Part shown: piece by piece, positions 47,644 through 56,205 of the stretch
Layout: the number at the start of each line of letters is the position of its first letter
Position numbering within the stretch: position 1 is the first letter of the stretch
Origin: an uncultured bacterium
Lineage (GTDB): Bacteria; Verrucomicrobiota; Kiritimatiellia; CAIKKV01; CAITUY01
Length of the DNA: 64,000 bases
NCBI GenBank assembly: GCA_903895695.1
Contig: CAITUY010000022.1
Span: 1-64,000 of the forward strand
Reading direction: 5' to 3'
Notes under the pieces: generated by a model
Told to the model about the DNA's origin: nothing
Seen by the model: the letters and a program-made list of their open reading frames with translations, nothing else
Database searches by the model: none
Translations under genes and position numbers: made by a program

Positions 47644-48670
47644 GACTCCAAAGACTCCGGGGGCGCCAGTCAAACCGTGGACCATCACGGAGGACCCGTG
47701 CGTGTCGCAGTACGTCGCGCACCTTGAGCATGAGCGCAACGCCTCACCCCACACGGTCAGCAACTACCTGCTGGACATCACCCAGTTTGCCGTGAGCAAG
47801 TGGGGCGAGGACGCCCTGCCGCCCTTTGCCTGGGGCAGCACCGACCGCTACACCGGCCGCAAGTTCCTCGTTGAGTCGCAGAAGGGGGGCGCGCAAGCCA
47901 CGACCACGTCGCGGAAACTCTCCAGCCTGCGGAGTTTCTACCGTTTCATGGAACGTGAGGAGATGGTGCATTCCAATCCGTTCGCGGGACTCAAGGGCCC
48001 CAAGCGCGCCCGCACCTTGCCGCATTTCTTGTCGGTGCCGGAAGTCGTGCGGTTGCTGGACGCCCCGGCCAAGGTGTGGGACGAGAGCGAGAAGCCGGCG
48101 ACTGACAAAGAACGGCGCAGGGCCGAATTCCTGGCGCGGCGCGACACGGCTTTGCTGGAGGTGCTCTACAGCACCGGCGGCCGCGTGAGCGAGGTGGCGG
48201 GACTGCAGGATAGTTCCGTGGACCTGCTGAGCGGCGTCGTGCAGGTGCGCGGCAAGGGCAAGAAGGAGCGGCTGTGCGCGCTCGGTCGGCCGGCAGTCAA
48301 GGCGGTGAAGGCGGCACTCGACCTGCGCAACGTCTTGTGGCCGGAAATCGGGCGCCGTCCGCGCGGAGAGAAGCCGGTGTTTGTCAATACGCGCGGCACG
48401 CGATTGACTACGCGCTCGATCGAGCGGCTGCTCAAACGATATCTGCGGGTGGCGGAGCTGAATCCGCTGCTGACGCCGCACGCCCTGCGGCATTCGTTTG
48501 CCACGCATTTGCTGGATGCCGGCGCCGATTTGCGGAGCGTACAGGAGATGCTCGGCCATGCCAGCCTGTCGACGACGCAGATCTACACGCATGTCACCGT
48601 GCAGAAACTGCGCGAGGTGTACCAGGACGCCCATCCGCGCGCTTTGGCGCGCGGGAGTGGTGAACAGTGA
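47636..48670 (+). CDS. Tyrosine recombinase of the XerC/XerD type
   Basis: A 344-residue site-specific recombinase, likely for chromosome dimer resolution. The N-terminal SAM-like domain (YVAHLEHERNASPHTVSNYLLDI) is followed by the catalytic domain with R in STGGRVSEVAGL, HALRHSFATHLLDAG (HxxR), H in MLGHASLSTTQ and the nucleophilic Tyr in IYTHV. It directly follows topA, as xerC often does. An insertion of about 25 charged residues (DESEKPATDKERRRAEFLARR) is present in the catalytic domain. XerC versus XerD cannot be decided here. Confidence 0.92.
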   Translation: MGETPKTPGAPVKPWTITEDPCVSQYVAHLEHERNASPHTVSNYLLDITQFAVSKWGEDALPPFAWGSTDRYTGRKFLVESQKGGAQATTTSRKLSSLRSFYRFMEREEMVHSNPFAGLKGPKRARTLPHFLSVPEVVRLLDAPAKVWDESEKPATDKERRRAEFLARRDTALLEVLYSTGGRVSEVAGLQDSSVDLLSGVVQVRGKGKKERLCALGRPAVKAVKAALDLRNVLWPEIGRRPRGEKPVFVNTRGTRLTTRSIERLLKRYLRVAELNPLLTPHALRHSFATHLLDAGADLRSVQEMLGHASLSTTQIYTHVTVQKLREVYQDAHPRALARGSGEQ

Positions 48671-48684
48671 ACGGTGAACAGTGA
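48660..48684. repeat. GTGAACAGTGAACGGTGAACAGTGA repeat forming stop and start codons
   Basis: The unit GTGAACAGTGAACGGTG is followed by a further GTGAACAGTGA-like unit. The recombinase stop TGA (48668-48670) and the kdtA start GTG (48681-48683) both lie inside it. A 17-base identical copy is at 62901-62917. Confidence 0.65.
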
Positions 48685-49970
48685 TTCGTCTCATATACAA
48701 CCTGTTGTTCCCGGTCGTGTTCGTGGTCATGCTGCCGTATTACCTGTGGCGCATGCTGCGGCGCGGCGGGTATGGCAAAGGATTCCTGCAGCGACTGGGT
48801 TGGTATGACGCCGACGTGAAGGCGCGGTTATCCAAAGGGCCCTGGTTTTGGGTGCATGCCGTCAGTGTCGGCGAGATGTATGTGGGCCTGCGGTTCATCG
48901 AGGGCTGGCGCGCGGCGCATCCCGGCGCGGCGTTCGTGGTTACCACGAATACGTCGACAGCCCACCGGCTGGCCGAGAAGTCTATGAATCCCGCGGATGT
49001 GCTTCTGTACTTCCCGGTCGATTTCCCCATCGTGGTGAGGTCCGTGCTCAATCGCATCAAGCCGGCGCGGTTGATCATGACCGAAGGCGAACTCTGGCCG
49101 AACCTGCTGCACATGGCGCGGGCGCGGGGGATCCCGATGGCGATCATCAACGGACGGGTTTCCGACCGCTCCTTCTCGCGTTACCGGCGGCTGCGCGGCG
49201 TGTTCGGCCCCGTGCTGCGCACCTTCAACGTCATCTGCGCGCAGGGCCGTCAGGATGCGGACCGCTATGCCGCCATTGGCGCCGACCCGGCGCGGGTGAT
49301 CGTGACCGGCAGCGCGAAGTATGACGTTGCGTTGCAGACCCCCGGTGACCCGGCCAAGGGACGCGAGATCCTGGCACAGGCGGGTATCCCGGCGACGGCG
49401 CTGGTCCTGCTCGGCGGGTCGACGTGGGCGGGCGAGGAGGGAATATTGCTCGACGCCTACCAGTGGCTCAAGGCGGCGCATCCGGAGCTCGTGCTGGTCC
49501 TGGTGCCGCGGCATGCCGAGCGCCGCGACGAGGTCATGGCGGCGATCCGGGCGCGCGGGTTGAGCGTGGTGCAGCGCAGTGCCATGAGGGACAAGCCGAC
49601 GCCACCGGTCGCGCCCGATGTCTTGCTGGCCGATACCACCGGCGAGTTGCGGCACATCTACACCGTTGGCGACGTGGTTTTCGTGGGCAAGAGTCTGACC
49701 CAGCATGGCGGGCAGAATGTCATTGAGCCGGCAGCCTGCGGCAGAGCCGTGGTAGTCGGTCCGAACATGGAGAATTTCCCGGATGTCATGCAGGACTTCC
49801 GTGCGGCCGGGGCGATCGTGCAGGTACCCGACGCGGCGCAGTTTGCGGTCGAGATTGAACGGTTGCTGGGTGACGCGGCCTACCGGCGGGCTTACGGCGA
49901 CAAGGCGCGCGCCCTGGTGGATGCCCGCCGCGGCGGCATTCAACGCATGGTGGAAGCGATCGGGACATGA
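48681..49970 (+). CDS. kdtA: 3-deoxy-D-manno-octulosonic acid transferase
   Basis: A 429-residue GT30 glycosyltransferase (WaaA/KdtA) that transfers KDO from CMP-KDO to lipid A precursors at the inner membrane. A single N-terminal membrane segment (LIYNLLFPVVFVVMLPYYLW) is followed by HAVSVGEMYVGL, the conserved TEGELWPN, the GSTWAGEEG motif and VGKSLTQHGGQNVIEPAACG. It shows that the organism has an LPS-type outer membrane. The start is GTG 48681, inside a dispersed repeat and without a clear ribosome binding site. The stop overlaps the exonuclease gene by ATGA. Confidence 0.95.
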   Translation: MIRLIYNLLFPVVFVVMLPYYLWRMLRRGGYGKGFLQRLGWYDADVKARLSKGPWFWVHAVSVGEMYVGLRFIEGWRAAHPGAAFVVTTNTSTAHRLAEKSMNPADVLLYFPVDFPIVVRSVLNRIKPARLIMTEGELWPNLLHMARARGIPMAIINGRVSDRSFSRYRRLRGVFGPVLRTFNVICAQGRQDADRYAAIGADPARVIVTGSAKYDVALQTPGDPAKGREILAQAGIPATALVLLGGSTWAGEEGILLDAYQWLKAAHPELVLVLVPRHAERRDEVMAAIRARGLSVVQRSAMRDKPTPPVAPDVLLADTTGELRHIYTVGDVVFVGKSLTQHGGQNVIEPAACGRAVVVGPNMENFPDVMQDFRAAGAIVQVPDAAQFAVEIERLLGDAAYRRAYGDKARALVDARRGGIQRMVEAIGT

Positions 49971-50632
49971 CCAACGAGGAATGGCTGATCGTCGATACGG
50001 AGACGAACGGGTTGTACCCGCCCATTTGTGCCGTCGAGATTGCGGCCCAGCGCATGTGCGGATGGGAACCTGTGGGCGAGCCGTTTCGCATGCTGCTGAA
50101 CCACGACGTCTATATTGACCCCATGGCGCAGGCGGTGCACGGGTATTCGCGCGAGTTCCTGCGCGCGCATGGCGAGTCGCCGCTCAAGGCGCATGCGGCC
50201 TTCCGCGAGTATGCGGGCGAACTCCCGATCGTGGCCTACAATCTGTCGTTCGACTGGGATCGCGTGTTGCTGCCGGAGTACCGCCGGCTGGGTGTCCCGG
50301 TCGCGGGCTCCAAGGGATTCTGCGCCATGACCCTGGCCCGCCGTGCGATCGCGGAGACCGGCAACCACAGGCTGGAGACGCTGAAGAATCATTTCCGGCT
50401 GTCGGATGCAGTATCGCATCGCGGCTTGAACGACGTGATCACGACCGTGCGCCTGTTCGAGACGGTGTTGCGCGAGCGATTGGAGTCGGCAGGTATCGTG
50501 GGATTCACGAAGATCGCCAAGTTCTCCCGCGCTACACCCGTGGCGAAGTGCCGGGCGCTGGTGGCGAAGGCGGTCGGCAATCCCCTTGCCGTTCAGGCGC
50601 CGAAAGTATCTAATATGGGTGTGCGAGGGTGA
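49967..50632 (+). CDS. DnaQ-like (DEDDh) 3'-5' exonuclease
   Basis: A 221-residue RNase T/DnaQ-fold exonuclease. Exo I is IVDTETNG (DxE), exo II is AYNLSFDWD, and exo III is SHRGLNDVITT (HxxxxD). It could be the proofreading epsilon subunit or a stand-alone exonuclease; it lacks an obvious clamp-binding pentapeptide, so the assignment is left open. The start overlaps kdtA by ATGA. Residues after about 175 form a basic tail. Confidence 0.88.
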   Translation: MTNEEWLIVDTETNGLYPPICAVEIAAQRMCGWEPVGEPFRMLLNHDVYIDPMAQAVHGYSREFLRAHGESPLKAHAAFREYAGELPIVAYNLSFDWDRVLLPEYRRLGVPVAGSKGFCAMTLARRAIAETGNHRLETLKNHFRLSDAVSHRGLNDVITTVRLFETVLRERLESAGIVGFTKIAKFSRATPVAKCRALVAKAVGNPLAVQAPKVSNMGVRG

Positions 50633-50638
50633 GTTGCT

Positions 50639-50881
50639 ATGATCGCTGTCAAAGCAGAGTGTGACGGGAAGAGCATTATCCTTCCGCCCACCGGGCGGTT
50701 TCCAAAGGGGGCGGTGATCGTCGTCTTCGAGGAGGAAGAACCGTCGCGTGACGAGACCGCTTGGCGGGCGTTGGCTGCACGGGGACTTGAAGCTGCCTAC
50801 GGCGAACGAGAACCAGAGTATCCACTGAGTCTGGTCAAAGAGCCCAACGCGGAGTACCTACCATCAAAGAAGGCGACGTAA
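50639..50881 (+). CDS. Antitoxin of a MazEF/PemIK-like pair
   Basis: An 80-residue protein with a small beta-rich N-terminal part (VKAECDGKSIILPPTGRFPKGAVIVVFEEE) and an acidic C-terminal tail (EREPEYPLSLVKEPNAEY). This matches antitoxins that precede PemK/MazF toxins. GAGGGTGAG lies upstream of ATG 50639. The 3' end overlaps the toxin's expected start region, the usual coupled arrangement. The antitoxin should bind and neutralise the toxin and repress the operon, by analogy. Confidence 0.78.
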   Translation: MIAVKAECDGKSIILPPTGRFPKGAVIVVFEEEEPSRDETAWRALAARGLEAAYGEREPEYPLSLVKEPNAEYLPSKKAT

Positions 50882-51216
50882 TTCTGGCCTCGTTGCCGCA
50901 GGCCGACGGCAGGATCAAGAACAGGCCGGCGTTGCTCCTTAGGGAAATGCCAGGATTCGGTGATGTTCTTGTCTGCGGCATCAGCACTCAGATTCGGCAG
51001 GTCGTGGACGGTTTTGACGAGCGGTTGATGCCGGTAGATCGAGACTACTCGTCGAGTGGTCTCGTAGAGCCCTCCTTAATACGCCTGGGTTTCCTTGCCG
51101 TCCTCCCACGAAGCAGCATACCCGGCACGATCGGGCGGATCGCGGAAGATCGTCATCGGCGACTGCTCAAGAGACTCAGCGATCACTTACTCGCCGCCCG
51201 CCCACGAGGCGTCTGA
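50854..51216 (+). CDS. PemK/MazF-family toxin with no canonical start codon
   Basis: The frame encodes a MazF-like mRNA interferase: TIKEGDVILASLPQADGRIKNRPALLL (first strands and the conserved R-P), VLVCGISTQ, and RLGFLAVLPRSSIPGTIGRI. Upstream of this the frame is closed by TGA at 50788-50790, and no ATG, GTG or TTG occurs between there and TTG 50893. TTG 50893 would remove the GDV strand. The homologous position for a start is GTA 50854, one base from GTG, overlapping the antitoxin end. Either a mutated start has silenced the toxin, or a rare codon (ATT 50881, CTG 50884) is used. The left coordinate is therefore tentative. Confidence 0.75.
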   Translation, partial: VPTIKEGDVILASLPQADGRIKNRPALLLREMPGFGDVLVCGISTQIRQVVDGFDERLMPVDRDYSSSGLVEPSLIRLGFLAVLPRSSIPGTIGRIAEDRHRRLLKRLSDHLLAARPRGV

Positions 51217-51403
51217 TCGATTGGGCCACTTCGATCTTCTGGCGGGCGCCGCTCTGTCGACGCTGTGTGCCCGTATCGTCAAAGCCCGCCGCAGGTGTGA
51301 CCTAAGGTCCATTCCCGGGCCGCGTTGCCAATTGTCTTGTCCCTCGGCCCTCAAAGGTATTCAATCGCCCTCGGTTCGGCTATTCACCCATGGAGACAAT
51401 GCC

Positions 51404-52417
51404 ATGACGCTGCTGCGGTTCGCGCTGGTCGGGTTCCTGATCGCCACGGTCGGTCGAGCGGACATCGAGACGAATGCTGTCCTGCGGCAACGCGCGTATC
51501 CGGCTATCGAACCGGCCATCATCGAACAGGCCGCAGCGCCGCAACATAAGGCCTCCAACGTTAAGGCAATGCCAAGTTCTTCAAATATTGCCGCAATCAC
51601 CGTCGATGATATGCTGAAGACGAATCTGACCGTGTTGGGCGTGAAATGGCCGCGAGGCTCTGCCATCACTTACGATGCGGCTCGGCACCAGATTCTGGTC
51701 GTCAACACGGAAGAGAATCTGGCGCTCTTGGACAAGATGCTCATTGGCGAGCGAGACACTATTCCTGGTCAGATTGAGATCGATCTTCTCATCGTACAAT
51801 TTGATGCGACGAATTTTCTCCATCAGGCGCCCGGCAGTGTTTCGGCTCGGTCATTGTTGCGGCTGTGGACGAACGGCTGCGGCCGCTTGTTGGGAGCCCC
51901 CAGGGTGGTCACACGGAGCGGTTCGGAAGCTTCGGTCCGTGGTGTGACCGAGGTGATCTACCCGACCACGTTCGAAAGCCAGGGCGGTGGTGGCCCATGC
52001 AATTCAAATGCGCCGGCGCCGGAAGCCTGCGCTGTGGTCAAGCCTCAGGACTTCCAGACGCGCGAAGTCGGCACCATTCTGACCGCGTTGCCCGAAGTGT
52101 CACCCGATGGGAACATGATCAACCTGACGTTGACGCCCACCTTCGTGGAGCCGCCGACCTGGAAGGACTATGGGTACGATCAGCCGGATGGCATCGGCAA
52201 GTTGCGTCACGTGCCGATTGAGCAGCCCTTCTTCCAGAACTTCACTGTGAAGACCCAGGTATCCGTACAAGATGGCGCAACGCTGCTGATCGGCGGCGGC
52301 ACGCCGACCCGTGACGGGAAGGGACTGATCTACAGCTTCCTGACCGTCCGGCTAGTTGGGGCGGATGGCGAACCAGGCTGGGAGCGTGGGGGTGCATCCG
52401 GCGCGGCGGGTTACTGA
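51404..52417 (+). CDS. Secretin-like exported protein, short paralogue
   Basis: A 337-residue protein with a signal peptide (LLRFALVGFLIATVGRAD). Its C-terminal region resembles the secretin domain of type II/III secretion and pilus channels: VTRSGSEASVRGVTEVIYPTTF, FQTREVGTILTALPEVSPDG, INLTLTPTF and VSVQDGATLLIGGG. It is clearly homologous to the 463-residue protein at 53859, sharing even the signal peptide pattern, but lacks that protein's N-terminal domain of about 130-150 residues. GGAG lies 8 bases before ATG 51404. Without the N domains it may be a partner or decoy rather than a channel. Confidence 0.82.
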   Translation: MTLLRFALVGFLIATVGRADIETNAVLRQRAYPAIEPAIIEQAAAPQHKASNVKAMPSSSNIAAITVDDMLKTNLTVLGVKWPRGSAITYDAARHQILVVNTEENLALLDKMLIGERDTIPGQIEIDLLIVQFDATNFLHQAPGSVSARSLLRLWTNGCGRLLGAPRVVTRSGSEASVRGVTEVIYPTTFESQGGGGPCNSNAPAPEACAVVKPQDFQTREVGTILTALPEVSPDGNMINLTLTPTFVEPPTWKDYGYDQPDGIGKLRHVPIEQPFFQNFTVKTQVSVQDGATLLIGGGTPTRDGKGLIYSFLTVRLVGADGEPGWERGGASGAAGY

Positions 52418-52487
52418 GAGTTGGGCCTGGAACTGGGTGTCGCGCGTGCTGAGTTCTGTGGTACGATTCCAGAAGAGGTAACGAAAC

Positions 52488-52649
52488 ATGGCAAATACGT
52501 ACACGGCAGTGACCAAGCAGGACGGCGGGCGGTGAATCGGGTGGATCGAAGAGGTCCCCGGCGCGAATTGTCAGGAGCCGACTCGGCAGAAGCTACTCGA
52601 AAGCCTGCGTGTCACGTTGGCCGAGGCGCTGGAATTCAATCGGACATAG
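52488..52649 (+). pseudogene. HicB-family antitoxin interrupted by TGA
   Basis: From ATG 52488 the frame reads MANTYTAVTKQDGGR, then TGA (52533-52535), then IGWIEEVPGANCQEPTRQ and LLESLRVTLAEALEFNR, ending TAG at 52647-52649. Intact HicB proteins have Trp-Trp-Ile-Gly at this point, so a TGG-to-TGA change explains the stop. AGAGG precedes the ATG. The total of 53 codons (with the TGA) is close to full size for a small HicB. No hicA toxin gene is visible on either side, so it is an orphan remnant. TGA is a normal stop throughout the window, so recoding is unlikely. Confidence 0.78.
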
Positions 52650-52700
52650 GTTACAAATACGGGCTTGCGAACTGACTGAATTTGGAATAATACGGTCATC

Positions 52701-53843
52701 GTGAGTGACCAAAACTATATCCCGCAGGCACAACTCGCGCGCCTCAAGTCGTTGGCTTCTGTCGGCAAGGTGGTGGTCGTCTATGGCCCGCGCCGCGTCG
52801 GCAAGACGACCCTGATCCGCCACTACGCGGAGCAAGCCGACGAACCCGTCTTGATGGTAACGGGTGAGGACATCACCGTTCGCCACTATCTGGAGAGTCA
52901 GTCGCTGGCGGAATTGAAGTCTTTTGTCGGTAGTCGCCGCGTGCTGATCGTGGACGAGGCGCAGTATGTCAAGCAGATCGGGCTCAACCTGAAACTGATG
53001 GTTGACCACATTCCGGGCATCAAGATCATCGCCACCGGTTCCTCGTCGTTCGATTTGGCGCACCAAGCGGGCGAACCGCTCACCGGTCGCCAGTACACCT
53101 TGCTGATGCTGCCTCTGGCGCAGATGGAAATTGGTCCCACCGAGACCGCCCACGAGACCCACGCGCACCTTGAGCAGCGCCTAGTGTACGGCAGTTATCC
53201 CGAGGTGGTGCTGACGGACTCGAACGAGGGCAGGGAACTCTACTTGCGAGAATTGGTGGGCAGCTACCTTTTCAAGGACATCCTGCAGCTTGAGGGGATT
53301 CGGCACTCGGACAAACTGGTGCGTCTGCTTCAACTTCTTGCCTTTCAGATTGGCCACGAAGTCTCCGTGACCGAACTCGGTTCTCAATTGGGCATGAGCA
53401 AGAACACGGTGGATAGGTATCTCGACCTGCTTGAGAAGGTATTTGTCATCCACTGCCGGTCCGGCTTTGCACGTAACTTGCGCAAGGAGGTCACCAAGAG
53501 CCGGCGCTACTACTTCATCGACAACGGCATCCGGAATGCCCTGATCAACAATTTCAACCCGGTCGCGATGCGGGACGATGTCGGGGCCCTGTGGGAGAAC
53601 TATGCCATCGGAGAGCGGATGAAGGCTAACCTGTACCACGGTCGGAACATCCAAAGTTATTTCTGGCGCACATACGACCAGAAGGAAATTGACCTGGTAG
53701 AGGACGTCGGCGGCGCATTGCATGGTTTCGAGATGAAATGGACACGTGCCCGGAGCGCGCCCCCCAAGGACTGGTCGGAGGGTTATCCCAAGGCATCATT
53801 CGAGATTATCCACCGAGACCATTACCTGGAGTTCATCACCTGA
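52701..53843 (+). CDS. AAA-type ATPase with DUF4143 domain
   Basis: A 380-residue P-loop ATPase. Walker A is VYGPRRVGKTTLI, Walker B is RVLIVDEAQYV, and the sensor segment is IIATGSSSFDL. The C-terminal DUF4143 part contains VTELGSQLGMSKNTVDRYLDLLEKVFVI (winged helix), YYFIDNGIRNALI and the nuclease-like WRTYDQKEIDLVED with FEMKW. The family is common and mobile in genomes and has no fixed role. The start is GTG 52701 with no good ribosome binding site. It sits between the two secretin-like paralogues and after the broken hicB. Confidence 0.9.
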   Translation: MSDQNYIPQAQLARLKSLASVGKVVVVYGPRRVGKTTLIRHYAEQADEPVLMVTGEDITVRHYLESQSLAELKSFVGSRRVLIVDEAQYVKQIGLNLKLMVDHIPGIKIIATGSSSFDLAHQAGEPLTGRQYTLLMLPLAQMEIGPTETAHETHAHLEQRLVYGSYPEVVLTDSNEGRELYLRELVGSYLFKDILQLEGIRHSDKLVRLLQLLAFQIGHEVSVTELGSQLGMSKNTVDRYLDLLEKVFVIHCRSGFARNLRKEVTKSRRYYFIDNGIRNALINNFNPVAMRDDVGALWENYAIGERMKANLYHGRNIQSYFWRTYDQKEIDLVEDVGGALHGFEMKWTRARSAPPKDWSEGYPKASFEIIHRDHYLEFIT

Positions 53844-53858
53844 TGCGGAGACTATTCC

Positions 53859-55250
53859 ATGAGACTGCTGCAGTTCGCGTTCGCCTGTGCCCTGATCGCC
53901 ACAACCTGTCGGGCGGATCAGTTCTTTCTTAAGGATGCCAAGGGCAAACAGTATGGACCGTTCGAGGTCCGGCAGGGCGTCAAGGTTCAGGCCGGCGGTC
54001 AGGACTTTGAAGTGGTCAAGATCACCACGCCGCGCGATGCCGTGATCCAGGCGATGCAGCGGATCGTGTTGCCGGAAGTCGAGTTCAAGCAGGCCAGCAT
54101 TCAGGATGTGGTTGCGTTTCTGGCAAAGGCGAGCCGCGAAAACGATCCCGAGAAACAGGGCGTGAACATCGTGTTGATCCCCTGGACTGCTTCGACGAAC
54201 GCGGCTGACGCGAAGCCGTTGATGACGAACGTCAGCCTTTCGGCGCGGAACATCCGGCTCTATTCGTTGGTCAAGACGCTGCGACAGGTCACGGGGCTGA
54301 AAGTGTGCGTGGATGCGTTGGGTGTGAAGTTCATGGCACCCGATGAGCCGGATGGGGCAATCTTGCACCGGGAGTATCCCGTGGAGCCGACGTACATCGA
54401 ACGGGCCAGCGCGTGCAGGTACGTAGGCTACAAAGAGGAGTCCGGTCCGGCTGACTTGAAAAGCATCTTTGCCGCAATGGGCGTGGAGTGGCCGCGAGGG
54501 TCGTCGATCACGTACAACTCGGCCGTGGGGAAGGTCTTTGTCGCCAATACGGCTGAGAACCTGGCGTGTTTCGAGCGCCTGATGTCCGAGCTTAACGTGA
54601 TTCCCATGCAGATTGAAGTTGAGGCGCAGTTCGTGCGCTTCGAGCGGACCAATCTGGTGCATCTGGCGCCGGGGCCGGCGAACCCGAAGATGCTGATGGG
54701 CCTGTGGACAAACGGGTGCGGACGTGTGCTGGCCGCGCCTAGACTGATCACCCGCAGCGGGTCCGAGGCGTCGGTCAGAGGAGTTACCGAGGTGATCTAC
54801 CCGACGACGTTCAACACTAATGGCGTCGGGTGCGCGCCGACAAACGTTACGACCGAGGAGGTGGTTGCCCCATGCGACTTCCAGACCAGGGAGGTCGGCT
54901 CCATCTTTACGGTGCTGCCTGAAGTGGCGCCCGATGGCAATATGATTAACCTCACCCTCACGCCCAGTTTCGTCGACTCGCCTACGTGGCGGGACTATGG
55001 CTACGACGTGCCGGCGGGAACGGCGGGTACGCGGCATATCCCCGTTGAGCAGCCTTTCTTCCACGTGTTCACCTACAACTCGCAGATCTCGATGGCCGAT
55101 GGAGCAACCGTACTGGCGGGCGGCGGTGTGCCCACGCAGGATGGTCTGGGCTTGGTCTATTGCTTTCTCACGGCGCGGCTCGTGGGGACTGATGGGGAAC
55201 CGATCAGAAGGCCGGATGCCGTAGAGCCCCAGAACTTGAGTGAGTTTTGA
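53859..55250 (+). CDS. Secretin-like exported protein, long paralogue
   Basis: A 463-residue protein with a signal peptide (LLQFAFACALIATTCRAD). The N-terminal domain (to about residue 170) includes IQDVVAFLAKASREND and VSLSARNIRLYSLVKTLRQVTGLKV, which match secretin N-domain/STN patterns. The C-terminal half matches the short paralogue at 51404 closely (LWTNGCGRVLAAPRLITRSG, ASVRGVTEVIYPTTF, LPEVAPDGNMINLTLTPSF, GATVLAGGG). PVC bacteria have many such type II/III secretion-like proteins, including the Akkermansia Amuc_1098 secretin. GGAG precedes ATG 53859. Confidence 0.85.
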   Translation: MRLLQFAFACALIATTCRADQFFLKDAKGKQYGPFEVRQGVKVQAGGQDFEVVKITTPRDAVIQAMQRIVLPEVEFKQASIQDVVAFLAKASRENDPEKQGVNIVLIPWTASTNAADAKPLMTNVSLSARNIRLYSLVKTLRQVTGLKVCVDALGVKFMAPDEPDGAILHREYPVEPTYIERASACRYVGYKEESGPADLKSIFAAMGVEWPRGSSITYNSAVGKVFVANTAENLACFERLMSELNVIPMQIEVEAQFVRFERTNLVHLAPGPANPKMLMGLWTNGCGRVLAAPRLITRSGSEASVRGVTEVIYPTTFNTNGVGCAPTNVTTEEVVAPCDFQTREVGSIFTVLPEVAPDGNMINLTLTPSFVDSPTWRDYGYDVPAGTAGTRHIPVEQPFFHVFTYNSQISMADGATVLAGGGVPTQDGLGLVYCFLTARLVGTDGEPIRRPDAVEPQNLSEF

Positions 55251-55439
55251 GAAGGGGCGGCGGGAATGGTATACAGGCGTCTCGTCAAGACATGCACGAC
55301 CTGTGCGTCTCTTATTCACACGGCGACGACAGAGCGGCGCCCTCCAGAATATGGTAGAGAGACTTGATCGCGGGTGCCCAATGGAGCGCCGTGCCCGCGG
55401 GTGTCGGCATCTTCCTTCGCCCAGGAGGCTACGGCAGAC

Positions 55440-56081
55440 ATGAGCGACGATCCTTCGAAGATGCGACCAGCAATGAACAACTCCGCGTTAGTCCCCGAAG
55501 TGTTGCCCGGCCAGGCCCGGTCGTGGCGTAGCGCGATGCCGTGGCTGCTGATGGTCGCGGTCATGGCGGTCGCGATTCTGCTGGAGCGTTACGAAGGACG
55601 GATCTGGTGGTGCGCCTGCGGGAAATGGAACGCTTGGGACGGCGATATCTGGAGCGCGCATAACTCGCAACACTGGCTCGACCCCTACAGCTTCACGCAC
55701 GTGCTGCACGGGGTCCTGCTCTGTGGTGCGCTGGCCTGGCTGGCACCCCGTTGGCCGCTGGCATGGCGGCTGGCTACGGCGGTCGTGCTGGAAGCCGTGT
55801 GGGAAGTGCTCGAGAATTCGTCCTTCATTATCCAGCGCTACCGCGAGGCGACCATCGGCCAGGGCTATACCGGCGATTCCATCGCGAATTCAATGGCGGA
55901 CATCGTCTGTTGCGCAGCGGGGTTCCTGCTGGCGCGGCACCTCGGCCTGAAAGGGTCGATCGTGCTATTCATTGTTGTCGAGGTCGGGCTGGCGCTTACC
56001 GTGCGCGACAACCTGACATTGAACGTGCTGATGCTGATTCACCCGATCGACGCGGTCAAGGCGTGGCAGATGGTGCACTGA
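55440..56081 (+). CDS. UPF0314 (DUF2585) membrane protein
   Basis: A 213-residue polytopic membrane protein of unknown function. The family signature WWCACGKWNAWDGDIWSAHNSQHWLDPYSFTHVLHG is intact (written here in part as motif residues 63-98). VWEVLENSSFIIQRYREATIGQGYTGDS follows. About four to five membrane helices are predicted from hydrophobicity. ATG 55440 has GGAGG upstream; an in-frame ATG at 55374 is less likely. It is a single gene before repeat copy 3. Confidence 0.88.
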   Translation: MSDDPSKMRPAMNNSALVPEVLPGQARSWRSAMPWLLMVAVMAVAILLERYEGRIWWCACGKWNAWDGDIWSAHNSQHWLDPYSFTHVLHGVLLCGALAWLAPRWPLAWRLATAVVLEAVWEVLENSSFIIQRYREATIGQGYTGDSIANSMADIVCCAAGFLLARHLGLKGSIVLFIVVEVGLALTVRDNLTLNVLMLIHPIDAVKAWQMVH

Positions 56082-56097
56082 GTTGGCCGGCATTCGT

Positions 56098-56160
56098 GGT
56101 AGGGCAGCGGCATCCCTGCCGCGCCTCTTTCCCGGCGGGGCCGGAGGCCCTCGCCCTACC
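56098..56160. repeat. GGTAGGGC-ended inverted repeat, copy 3
   Basis: A 63-base element beginning GGTAGGGCAGCGGCATCCCT and ending GCCCTCGCCCTACC. The arms pair across a short TCTTTCCC-containing loop. It lies between convergent genes (UPF0314 and the lipoprotein gene), where it could also work as a bidirectional hairpin terminator. Confidence 0.8.
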
Positions 56161-56205
56161 TATTGATTTCGGGAGTCGGCGCTTTCGCACTCGGCGGTGG
56201 CGTCG

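Noticed and set aside
52533..52535. TGA in hicB read as tryptophan (recoded genetic code)
   Set aside because: TGA serves as the normal stop in many intact genes here, including numerous ATGA overlaps, so a code change is not tenable.
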